Positions 1 through 5,983 of a DNA stretch of 5,983 bases are shown piece by piece; position 1 is the first letter of the stretch, and each line of letters opens with the position of its first letter. The position numbers were made by a program, and so were the translations under genes. Under the pieces are notes generated by a model. It was not told the DNA's origin and did not search any database. It saw nothing but the letters and a program-made list of their open reading frames with translations. Source of the stretch: Alphaproteobacteria bacterium (GTDB lineage: Bacteria; Pseudomonadota; Alphaproteobacteria; SMXP01); contig JANQLI010000284.1 of assembly GCA_028280675.1 (NCBI GenBank), positions 1-5,983 of the forward strand, read 5' to 3'.

Positions 1-3
1 ATC

Positions 4-915
4 ATGACCCACGCAAAAAAACTCCGCCAACTCCTTAAAACCGACGCGCCCATCATCGCGCCGGGGTGTTTTGACGCCTTGTCCGCTTTGATGATTGAGC
101 AAGCGGGGTTTGAAGTCGCTTATGTGTCGGGTGGGAATATTGCATTTTCGAAACTTGGCCGCCCTGACATTGGCCTTGTGTCCATGTCGGAAGTTGCCGA
201 TTCCATCGGTTATATCCGTGAACGGATTGATTTGCCGCTGATCGTTGATGCGGATACCGGCTTTGGCAATGCGCTGAATGTGCAGCGCACGGTCAAGCTG
301 TTTGAACGTATGGGCGCGAATGCCATTCAACTTGAAGATCAACAAATGCCGAAACGCTGCGGGCATTTGAAGGGGAAGAAAGTCATTTCAACGGAAGAGA
401 TGGTTGGCAAAGTCAAAGCGGCCTGTGATGCCCGCGCCGATCACAACACGATTATTCTCGCCCGCACTGATGCGATTGCGGTGGAAGGGTTTCAAGCGGC
501 GCTTGATCGCGCCAATGCTTATGTTGAAGCCGGGGCCGATATACTGTTCGTCGAAGCGCCGCAAACAGTTGAGGATATGAAAACCGTGTGTGACACCTTC
601 AAAGGCCGTGTGCCACTGCTCGCCAACATGGTGGAAGGAGGCGCAACGCCGATGGGCAGTGCGCAAGATCTTGGCGATCTTGGTTATGCGGTGGTGATCT
701 TCCCAGGCGCGCTCAACCGTGCTTATACTTTTATGGCGAAAGAGTTTTTAGCTAGCCTCAAGGAGCATGGCACTACTCGTCCGTGGACGGAGCGCATGAA
801 CACCCTCACAGGCATAAATGATGTCGTCGGTCTCGATGAGATGATGTTCGACAGCGCAAAGTATAGTGAGGAGGACGACCCGCTCGCCAAAGATGATGGC
901 ATCGTGGTGACGTAA
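4..915 (+). CDS. Isocitrate lyase/PEP mutase superfamily enzyme (probable carbon-carbon lyase)
   Basis: This 303-residue protein belongs to the isocitrate lyase/phosphoenolpyruvate mutase superfamily of Mg-dependent TIM-barrel enzymes, which cleave or form C-C or P-C bonds next to a carboxylate; it is probably cytosolic. The N-terminal block PGCFDALSALMIEQAGF is followed by VSGGN (42-45). The metal motif VDADTGFG lies at 81-88 (D82 and D84), with E111 after it. The signature KRCGH lies at 117-121, with C119 as the expected catalytic acid. ARTDA (153-157), VEAP (183-186) and NMVEGG (208-213) follow. Keeping C119 fits lyases (methylisocitrate or 2,3-dimethylmalate lyase type) rather than the cysteine-lacking oxaloacetate decarboxylases. 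CGHLKGK and NMVEGG look less like PrpB, which has CGHRPNK and NITEFG. Relatives are often annotated carboxyvinyl-carboxyphosphonate phosphorylmutase, which I would not adopt. Only three bases precede the ATG, so no ribosome-binding site is visible and the start is unproven. The gene converges on greA, so this side gives no operon clue. The family is secure; the substrate is not. Confidence 0.9.
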   Translation: MTHAKKLRQLLKTDAPIIAPGCFDALSALMIEQAGFEVAYVSGGNIAFSKLGRPDIGLVSMSEVADSIGYIRERIDLPLIVDADTGFGNALNVQRTVKLFERMGANAIQLEDQQMPKRCGHLKGKKVISTEEMVGKVKAACDARADHNTIILARTDAIAVEGFQAALDRANAYVEAGADILFVEAPQTVEDMKTVCDTFKGRVPLLANMVEGGATPMGSAQDLGDLGYAVVIFPGALNRAYTFMAKEFLASLKEHGTTRPWTERMNTLTGINDVVGLDEMMFDSAKYSEEDDPLAKDDGIVVT

Positions 916-978
916 AAACCATTTCCTTCATCCTGAGGAGGGACGAAGTCCCGTCTCGAAGGACAAAGGAAATGGTTT
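916..978. repeat. Intergenic palindromic element, copy 1; possible terminator
   Basis: A perfect 13-base inverted repeat, AAACCATTTCCTT (916-928) and AAGGAAATGGTTT (966-978), encloses the core ATCCTGAGGAG (930-940), an inner hairpin GGGAC-GAA-GTCCC (940-952) and CGTCTCGAA (952-960). It starts immediately after the stop codon of the lyase-like gene. The core resembles a dispersed alphaproteobacterial palindrome known to me from memory, which I could not verify by search. The arms are A-rich on the left and T-rich on the right, so transcripts of either strand would fold. It may terminate the + strand gene, but the run of T is only three bases, so it is a weak candidate for an intrinsic terminator. 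Confidence 0.8.
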
Positions 979-984
979 GCGCAA

Positions 985-1037
985 GGCCTTTATCTTGAGG
1001 AGCGAGCTTTAGCTCGCGTCTCGAAAGGTCGAAGGCC
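985..1037. repeat. Intergenic palindromic element, copy 2; possible terminator for greA
   Basis: The outer arms GGCCTT (985-990) and AAGGCC (1032-1037) enclose ATCTTGAGGAG (992-1002), a strong inner hairpin GCGAGC-TTTA-GCTCGC (1002-1017) and CGTCTCGAA (1017-1025). The core matches copy 1 at 10 of 11 bases on the left and 9 of 9 on the right. The inner stem and outer arms differ in sequence but remain self-complementary. It lies 11 bases beyond the greA stop codon, so it could form the 3' end of the carAB-greA transcript. There is no long T run on either strand, so classical intrinsic termination is not assured. Confidence 0.75.
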
Positions 1038-1048
1038 GACTGTGAGGC

Positions 1049-1522
1049 TTAAACCCACTGCACTTTTAAGATTTCATAGGATTTGCCACCGCCGGGGGTG
1101 TTCACCTCCACGGAATCGCCGAGCTCTTTGCCGATCAGGGCGCGGGCGATGGGCGATGTGAGCGAGATTTTGCCGTTTTCCAGGTCCGATTCCATTTCAC
1201 CGACAATCTGATAGGTGCTCTCTTTATCGGTATCCTCGTCCACCACAGTGACAGTCGCGCCGAATTTGACCACATCTCCAGAAAGTTTTGTAACATCAAT
1301 GACTTGCGCACGGCTAAGAGCGGACTCGAGCTCCATCACCCGGCCTTCGATGAAGCCTTGGCGTTCTTTGGCCGCGTGGTATTCGGCATTCTCCGAGAAG
1401 TCGCCATGCTCGCGGGCCTCAGAAATGGCCTGGATGGTGGCCGGGCGCTCGACGGATTTCAGATGTTTGATCTCTGCGTCGATTTGCTCGTAACCTGCTG
1501 CAGTCATTGGTATTTTTTCCAT
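1049..1522 (-). CDS. greA: Transcription elongation factor GreA
   Basis: GreA enters the RNA polymerase secondary channel and stimulates cleavage of the 3' end of backtracked RNA, freeing arrested complexes. The protein has 157 residues, against 158 in E. coli. An N-terminal antiparallel coiled coil (about 1-75) carries the tip motif EAREHGDFSENAEYHAAKERQ, with the acidic residues D41 and E44 at the same numbers as in E. coli. The C-terminal FKBP-like domain (about 80-157) contains SPIARALIGKELGDSVEV and TPGG. I start it at the ATG at 1520-1522. The N-terminus MEKIPMTAAGY is the family norm, and GAAAGGG lies six bases upstream. A GTG at 1541-1543 would add seven residues (MDLKGLT), has no upstream Shine-Dalgarno sequence, and would place the ribosome-binding site inside the coding region. 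The gene follows carB in the same direction after a 100-base gap and may be co-transcribed with it, have its own promoter, or both. Confidence 0.97.
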   Translation of the reverse strand: MEKIPMTAAGYEQIDAEIKHLKSVERPATIQAISEAREHGDFSENAEYHAAKERQGFIEGRVMELESALSRAQVIDVTKLSGDVVKFGATVTVVDEDTDKESTYQIVGEMESDLENGKISLTSPIARALIGKELGDSVEVNTPGGGKSYEILKVQWV

Positions 1523-1528
1523 GGTCAA

Positions 1529-1535
1529 CCCTTTC
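1529..1535 (-). promoter_or_regulatory. greA ribosome-binding site that fixes the start codon
   Basis: On the - strand this reads GAAAGGG, six bases before the ATG at 1522. It is a good Shine-Dalgarno match and favours that ATG over the GTG 21 bases upstream. Confidence 0.7.
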
Positions 1536-1553
1536 AAGTCCACATGGGATTAG

Positions 1554-1591
1554 TCAATAATGCTCTGAGGAACCGGTTAACGATTCCTTAA
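1554..1591 (-). promoter_or_regulatory. CtrA-like box (TTAA-N7-TTAA) with a possible greA promoter
   Basis: On the - strand TTAA GGAATCG TTAAC (box 1577-1591) matches the TTAA-N7-TTAA(C) consensus of CtrA, the alphaproteobacterial cell-cycle response regulator. The seven-base spacer contains GAATC, a GANTC site of the kind methylated by CcrM. A weak -10-like TATTGA (1554-1559) lies 15 bases past TTAACC, roughly where a CtrA-activated promoter would have it, and about 32 bases before the greA start codon. The match is seen directly. That it binds CtrA or drives greA is inference; AT-rich palindromic half-sites can arise by chance. Confidence 0.35.
1568..1588. repeat. Imperfect inverted repeat in the carB-greA gap
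   Basis: AGGAA (1568-1572) pairs with TTCCT (1584-1588). After one mismatch, CG (1574-1575) pairs with CG (1581-1582), leaving a five-base loop. It overlaps the CtrA-like box, so its symmetry could reflect a protein-binding site or an RNA hairpin upstream of greA. No T run follows on the - strand, so it does not look like a terminator. Confidence 0.4.
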
Positions 1592-1592
1592 A

Positions 1593-1617
1593 GCGATTTG
1601 CGATTGTTCCGGGGAAC
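1593..1617. repeat. Short direct repeat and hairpin just after carB
   Basis: GCGATT occurs twice with one base between (1593-1598 and 1600-1605). Next to it, GTTCC-GG-GGAAC (1606-1617) forms a small palindrome five bases beyond the carB stop codon. The hairpin is short and lacks a T run, so I do not call it a terminator. It could slow RNA decay or be incidental. Confidence 0.35.
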
Positions 1618-1622
1618 GCTCT

Positions 1623-4600
1623 TTAAGAATATGATTGCAAGGCCGCTACTTCAAGGGCCCCTGCACGGCGCGTCTCAATCGCCTTCACGGCCGCACGCGC
1701 GCCGGCGACGGTAGTATAGTATGGAATCTTCATAATCAAGGCCGTTCTTCGGATCGTAAAGCTGTCGGTTAGCGATTGTGCTCCCTCTGTGGTGTTGAAC
1801 ACCAGGTCCACTTCGTTGTTTTTCATGGCGTCGATGATATGTGGGCGGCCTTGGAGCACTTTATTCACCCGCTGCGCATCGACACCATGCTCTTGCAAGT
1901 AATCGCAGGTGCCGCCGGTGGCGATAATCTTAAAGCCAAGGGCTTGGATGTCTTTTGCAGCCTCGACAATGCCCGGCTTGTCGCTTTCTTTAACGGAAAT
2001 AAAGACGGTGCCTTGGTCGGGCACTGTCGAGCCGCCCGCCATTTGGCTTTTGGCAAAGGCGCGGTCAAAGCTGGTGTCCAATCCCATCACCTCACCGGTT
2101 GAGCGCATCTCGGGGCCCAGCACCGTATCGACGCCGGGGAAGCGGGCGAAGGGGAACACCGCTTCTTTCACGGCGATATGGTCGAATGTGTCTTTGGTGA
2201 GATCAAAGTCTTTGAGTTTCGCCCCCGCCATGACTTTGGCGGCAATAGCGGCAACCGGTTTGCCAATCGTTTTGGCGACAAATGGCACGGTCCGGCTGGC
2301 GCGCGGGTTGACTTCCAAAACGAAAATGTTTTCGCCTTGGATAGCGAATTGAATATTCATCAGTCCAATGACGTTCAAGGCTTTGGCCAGCGCCACGGTT
2401 TGCCGCTCAAGCTCGGTGATGATGTCTTGGCTCAGCGAATAGGGCGGCAAAGAACAAGCGCTATCACCGGAATGAATGCCCGCTTCTTCGATATGCTCCA
2501 TAATGCCTGCAATGAATACATCATCCCCATCGCCAATGGCATCGACATCCACTTCAATGGCGCCTTGCAAATAACTGTCAATCAAAACAGGACTGTCGCC
2601 GGAAACTTGCACGGCGGTCGTGATGTAATTTTCGAACTGCTCTTTATCGCGGACGATTTCCATGCCGCGTCCACCCAGCACGTAGGACGGGCGGATCACA
2701 GACGGATAACCGACGCGCTCAATCGCTGCGCGGGCTTGATCGACCGAATAGGCGATCTCGTTGACCGGTTGCTTCAGGCCAACGTCTTGCAGCAGCTTTT
2801 GAAAGCGCTCGCGGTCTTCGGCCAAATCAATGGCGTCCGGTGAGGTGCCGAGGATGGGCACATTGGCAGCTTCAAGGGCGCGCGCAAGTTTGAGCGGCGT
2901 TTGTCCGCCAAACTGCACGATCACCCCAAGCAATGTGCCTTTGGATTGCTCCACGCGGATCAGCTCCAGCACGTCTTCGACCGTGAGCGGTTCGAAATAT
3001 AAACGATCCGATGTGTCGTAATCGGTGGAGACAGTTTCCGGGTTACAGTTCACCATGATGCTTTCATGACCCATATCCGCCATGGCGAAAGCTGCATGAC
3101 AACAGCAATAGTCAAACTCGATCCCTTGTCCGATCCGGTTTGGCCCGCCGCCCAAGATGATCACTTTATTACGGTCGCTTGGGTGGGACTCACAATCCGG
3201 CGCATCGCCGAAGCTTAAGGTCTCGTAGGACGAGTACATATAGGGTGTGCGGGCGGCGAACTCGGCCGCACAGGTATCGACCCGTTTAAACACCGGCTGC
3301 ACATTTAATGTGTGGCGTGCATCTTTCACGCTGCCTTCATCTGTGCCGGTCAGTTCGGCGAGCCGCGCATCGGAAAAGCCCATCGATTTAATATAACGCA
3401 ATGCGCCTGCATCCGTCGGCAAACCATTGGTTTTGACATCAGTCTCAATGGCAACAATGTCAGCGATCTGCCGCAAGAACCATGGCTCATAACCGCAGGC
3501 GCTGTGCACGTCGTCTACGCTCATGCCAAGGCGCAAGGCTTGTGCAATGGTCAGCAAGCGATCCGGCGTCGGGTTGGCAAGGGCGGCGCGGATAGCGTTG
3601 TCATCATCCCCTTCACCAAGGCCGGGGATCTCCACATCATTCAATCCGGTGAGACCGGTCTCCATGCCGCGCAAGGCTTTTTGCAGGCTTTCGGGGAAGC
3701 TGCGGCCAATCGCCATCACTTCACCGACCGATTTCATCGCCGTTGTGAGTGTGGGTTCGGCCCCTTTGAATTTCTCAAACGCAAAGCGTGGAATTTTTGT
3801 AACCACATAATCAATGGACGGCTCAAACGAGGCGGGCGTGACACCAGTGATGTCATTATCGAGTTCATCAAGGGTATAGCCGACAGCCAAGCGTGCAGCG
3901 ACTTTGGCAATCGGGAAGCCGGTGGCTTTTGATGCGAGAGCGGATGAGCGCGACACACGCGGGTTCATTTCAATAACCACTAAACGCCCGTCTTCAGGGT
4001 TTACGGCGAACTGCACGTTTGATCCACCGGTTTCAACGCCAATCTCGCGCAGCACGGCGATCGAGGCATTCCGCATGATTTGATATTCTTTGTCGGTCAG
4101 TGTGAGGGCCGGCGCGACGGTGATCGAATCCCCCGTATGCACGCCCATGGGATCGACATTTTCGATGGAACACACGATGATGGCGTTGTCCGCTTTGTCG
4201 CGCACCACTTCCATCTCATATTCTTTCCATCCGATCAAAGATTCATCGATAAGAACTTCATTCGTGGGTGAGGCATCAAGCCCGCGTTCGACGATGTGAA
4301 AAAATTCTTCTTTGTTATAGGCAATGCCGCCGCCCGTGCCGCCCATGGTAAAAGAGGGGCGGATAATTGCGGGTAAGCCAACCATCTCTAACACGGCCTT
4401 CGCTTCGTCAAGATTGTGCGCAACGTCTGCGCGAGGCAATTCAAGCCCTATTTTTTTCATTGCGGTGTCGAAAAGTTTTCTGTCTTCGGCTTTTGCAATC
4501 GCGTTTTGATCGGCGCCGATCAGCTCGCAGCCATATTTTTCCAGCACGCCATTTTTATCGAGCGCCAACGCGGTGTTGAGGCCGGTTTGCCCGCCCATAG

Positions 4601-4865
4601 TGGGCAGGATCGCATCCGGGCGTTCTTTTTCGATGATCTTTTCGACAAACTCTGGCGTGATCGGCTCGATATAGGTGGCGTCGGCCAATTCAGGATCGGT
4701 CATGATGGTGGCCGGGTTCGAGTTCACCAAAATGATGCGATAGCCATCTTCCTTCAGCGCCTTACAGGCTTGCGTGCCGGAATAATCAAACTCACAGGCC
4801 TGGCCGATAATAATCGGCCCGGCGCCAATGATGAGGATGCTTTCAATGTCAGTACGTTTGGGCAT
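1623..4865 (-). CDS. carB: Carbamoyl-phosphate synthase, large subunit
   Basis: CarB makes carbamoyl phosphate from bicarbonate, two ATP and the ammonia channelled from CarA, feeding pyrimidine and arginine synthesis in the cytosol. At 1080 residues (E. coli 1073) it is full length. The first ATP-grasp half (about 1-405) has LIIGAGPIIIGQACEFDYSG, R129, R169, E215 and the metal ligands Q285, E299 and N301, all at E. coli numbering. An oligomerisation region (about 406-560) follows. The second half (about 565-945) has GGGPNRIGQGIEFDY, R725, Q839, E851 and N853. The C-terminal MGS-like allosteric domain (about 946-1080) retains equivalents of the UMP/IMP-binding residues T983, T986, K1002 and N1024. 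H791, E793, D801, E901 and T1051 correspond to ornithine-site residues as I recall them from E. coli, so feedback control is probably kept. A four-residue insertion (TLLG, about 644-647) is absent from E. coli. The start codon is preceded by AAAGAG, a modest ribosome-binding site. carA ends 59 bases upstream, consistent with one operon. Confidence 0.99.
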   Translation of the reverse strand: MPKRTDIESILIIGAGPIIIGQACEFDYSGTQACKALKEDGYRIILVNSNPATIMTDPELADATYIEPITPEFVEKIIEKERPDAILPTMGGQTGLNTALALDKNGVLEKYGCELIGADQNAIAKAEDRKLFDTAMKKIGLELPRADVAHNLDEAKAVLEMVGLPAIIRPSFTMGGTGGGIAYNKEEFFHIVERGLDASPTNEVLIDESLIGWKEYEMEVVRDKADNAIIVCSIENVDPMGVHTGDSITVAPALTLTDKEYQIMRNASIAVLREIGVETGGSNVQFAVNPEDGRLVVIEMNPRVSRSSALASKATGFPIAKVAARLAVGYTLDELDNDITGVTPASFEPSIDYVVTKIPRFAFEKFKGAEPTLTTAMKSVGEVMAIGRSFPESLQKALRGMETGLTGLNDVEIPGLGEGDDDNAIRAALANPTPDRLLTIAQALRLGMSVDDVHSACGYEPWFLRQIADIVAIETDVKTNGLPTDAGALRYIKSMGFSDARLAELTGTDEGSVKDARHTLNVQPVFKRVDTCAAEFAARTPYMYSSYETLSFGDAPDCESHPSDRNKVIILGGGPNRIGQGIEFDYCCCHAAFAMADMGHESIMVNCNPETVSTDYDTSDRLYFEPLTVEDVLELIRVEQSKGTLLGVIVQFGGQTPLKLARALEAANVPILGTSPDAIDLAEDRERFQKLLQDVGLKQPVNEIAYSVDQARAAIERVGYPSVIRPSYVLGGRGMEIVRDKEQFENYITTAVQVSGDSPVLIDSYLQGAIEVDVDAIGDGDDVFIAGIMEHIEEAGIHSGDSACSLPPYSLSQDIITELERQTVALAKALNVIGLMNIQFAIQGENIFVLEVNPRASRTVPFVAKTIGKPVAAIAAKVMAGAKLKDFDLTKDTFDHIAVKEAVFPFARFPGVDTVLGPEMRSTGEVMGLDTSFDRAFAKSQMAGGSTVPDQGTVFISVKESDKPGIVEAAKDIQALGFKIIATGGTCDYLQEHGVDAQRVNKVLQGRPHIIDAMKNNEVDLVFNTTEGAQSLTDSFTIRRTALIMKIPYYTTVAGARAAVKAIETRRAGALEVAALQSYS

Positions 4866-4924
4866 GGTCGCTCTTTGTGTCTCTGTCGTGTGCTTCTAAT
4901 GATTTGAGGGGGGAAGGAGTTTTA

Positions 4925-5983
4925 TTAACCCTCCATTGCGGTCACAAACCGCTCAAACAAATAATAACTGTCTTGCGGGCCGGGCGAGGCTTCCGGGTGA
5001 TATTGCACCGAGAAGATCGGTTTACCATCGACAGCGATGCCACAATTGGTTTGGTCAAACAGTGATATATGTGTTTCTGACACACCCTCCGGCAAGCTCT
5101 CGCGGTCTACCGTAAAGCCATGGTTCATGGAGACGATCTCTACTTTGTCCGTGGTCAGATCTTTCACCGGATGGTTTGCGCCGTGATGACCTTGATGCAT
5201 TTTTTTGGTTTGCGCGCCGAGCGCCAACGCCAGCATTTGATGTCCTAAGCAAATGCCAAACACAGGCTTGCCGCTGGCGACCAGGCTTTGAATGGTTGGC
5301 ACCGCATATTCTCCGGTGGCGGCGGGGTCTCCTGGACCATTTGAGAGGAAAATCCCATCCGGGTTCAAGGCCAGCACGTCATCGGCCGATGTGTGCGCAG
5401 GCACCACGGTGATTTTGCATCCTGTTGACGCCAGACACCGTAAAATATTTTTCTTAATGCCAAAGTCCATGGCGACGACGTGATGCTTGGGCGCGGTTTG
5501 TGTGCCATAGCCTTCATTCCACACCCATTCGGTTTCATCCGATGTGTAACGCTGGCCGCAGGTTACTTCTTTCGCAAGATCCATGCCTTCAAGGCCGGGA
5601 AAGTCTTTCGCTTTGGCCAGCGCCGTATCTACATCGATCGTGCCGTCGGGATCATTGACGATGACCGCATTCGGCATGCCGTTTTCACGGATCAGGCGCG
5701 TGAGGGCGCGGGTGTCGATCCCGGCAAGGCCGACAATGCCTTTTGCTTTCAGCCATTCATCAAGATGCTGCACCGCGCGGTAATTGGCGGGCTGTGTCAC
5801 ATCCGCTTTAACGATGCAGCCGCGCACACCCGAGTCTGCTGCCGCGCTGCAGGCGGTTTCGATGTCTTCCGGGTTAGCGCCGACATTGCCAATATGGGGA
5901 AAGGTGAAATTGATGATCTGCCCGGCGTAAGACGGATCGGTGAGAATTTCCTGATAGCCGGTCATCGCCGTGTTAAAACAAAC
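4925..5983 (-). CDS. carA: Carbamoyl-phosphate synthase, small subunit (5' end beyond window)
   Basis: CarA is the glutamine amidotransferase subunit that hydrolyses glutamine and passes ammonia to CarB. The reading frame is open to the window edge: VCFNTA precedes the internal methionine at 5965, and VCFNTAMTGYQEILTDPSY is the conserved CarA N-terminal block, so that methionine is not the start. Of the protein, 352 residues are visible; by comparison with E. coli (382 residues) roughly 30-45 are missing. The N-terminal CarA-specific domain runs through PHIGNVG and GLAGIDTRALTR. The class I glutaminase domain follows, with AMDFGIKKNILR, LSNGPGDP, GICLGHQ (nucleophile Cys, codon 5249-5251) and QYHPEASPGP (His and Glu of the triad). 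The Cys-to-His spacing is 84 residues, as in E. coli. The gene is followed closely by carB. Its promoter and any pyrimidine- or arginine-responsive leader lie outside the window. Confidence 0.98.
   Translation of the reverse strand, partial: VCFNTAMTGYQEILTDPSYAGQIINFTFPHIGNVGANPEDIETACSAAADSGVRGCIVKADVTQPANYRAVQHLDEWLKAKGIVGLAGIDTRALTRLIRENGMPNAVIVNDPDGTIDVDTALAKAKDFPGLEGMDLAKEVTCGQRYTSDETEWVWNEGYGTQTAPKHHVVAMDFGIKKNILRCLASTGCKITVVPAHTSADDVLALNPDGIFLSNGPGDPAATGEYAVPTIQSLVASGKPVFGICLGHQMLALALGAQTKKMHQGHHGANHPVKDLTTDKVEIVSMNHGFTVDRESLPEGVSETHISLFDQTNCGIAVDGKPIFSVQYHPEASPGPQDSYYLFERFVTAMEG

Noticed and set aside
388..666. 92-codon - strand frame opposite the lyase-like gene
   Set aside because: It is antisense to conserved active-site coding sequence (KRCGH to NMVEGG), with no support as a gene.
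1304..1591. 95-codon + strand frame opposite greA and the carB-greA gap
   Set aside because: It is a shadow of greA codons, and the protein is not recognisable.
2178..2843. 221-codon open frame on the + strand, opposite carB
   Set aside because: It lies wholly antisense to highly conserved CarB coding sequence, and its translation shows no recognisable domain. Codon bias of the real gene readily leaves such frames open.
3312..3932. 206-codon open frame on the + strand, opposite carB
   Set aside because: It is antisense to the CarB central region, with no family resemblance and no credible separate start signal.
4416..4907. 163-codon + strand frame running past the carB start
   Set aside because: Almost all of it is antisense to the CarB N-terminus. 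The short part beyond covers the carB leader and gives no sign of independent coding.
4866..4924. Possible attenuator or operator between carA and carB
   Set aside because: I saw no stem-loop, T run or known operator in these 59 bases, only a modest ribosome-binding sequence before carB.
5055..5252. 65-codon - strand frame overlapping carA in another frame
   Set aside because: It lies inside the conserved glutaminase domain and its composition is typical of an out-of-frame reading.
1..5983. A new defence, mobile or RNA-based system
   Set aside because: All long frames are accounted for by four housekeeping or metabolic genes. I saw no transposase, phage, toxin-antitoxin, CRISPR, tRNA or rRNA signature.

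Overview
The window reads as ordinary chromosome from an alphaproteobacterium of moderate GC content. Three things suggest this: the GreA N-terminus (MEKIPMTAAGYE, then a coiled-coil tip EAREHGDFSENAEYH); a CarB with the short insertion EQSKGTLLGVIVQ, which I recall as typical of the group; and two adjacent copies of an intergenic palindrome (TGAGGAG...CGTCTCGAA) of a kind I associate with alphaproteobacterial genomes. No genus can be named with confidence.

Layout, left to right: (1) at 4-915 on the + strand is a complete or near-complete gene for an isocitrate lyase/PEP mutase superfamily enzyme that keeps the catalytic cysteine motif KRCGH. (2) At 916-1048 is a gap between convergent genes, filled by two tandem palindromic elements. 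(3) On the - strand, read right to left, is a co-directional cluster carA (5983 to 4925, its 5' end cut off by the window edge), carB (4865 to 1623) and greA (1522 to 1049). The gaps are 59 bases (carA-carB) and 100 bases (carB-greA).

carA and carB encode the two subunits of glutamine-dependent carbamoyl-phosphate synthetase. CarA releases ammonia from glutamine, and CarB uses bicarbonate, ammonia and two ATP to make carbamoyl phosphate for pyrimidine and arginine synthesis. Catalytic, metal-binding and allosteric residues appear intact. GreA is the transcript-cleavage factor that rescues backtracked RNA polymerase. Its preferred start is the ATG at 1522, not the upstream in-frame GTG at 1543. 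The carB-greA gap holds a TTAA-N7-TTAA sequence with a GANTC site in its spacer, resembling a CtrA box with an embedded CcrM methylation site. This could be a separate cell-cycle-linked input to greA.

I found no defence island, mobile element, CRISPR array, RNA gene or evidently new system. The points worth checking are regulatory (the CtrA-like box), structural (the paired palindromes with different but self-complementary inner stems) and enzymological (the substrate of the lyase-like enzyme).
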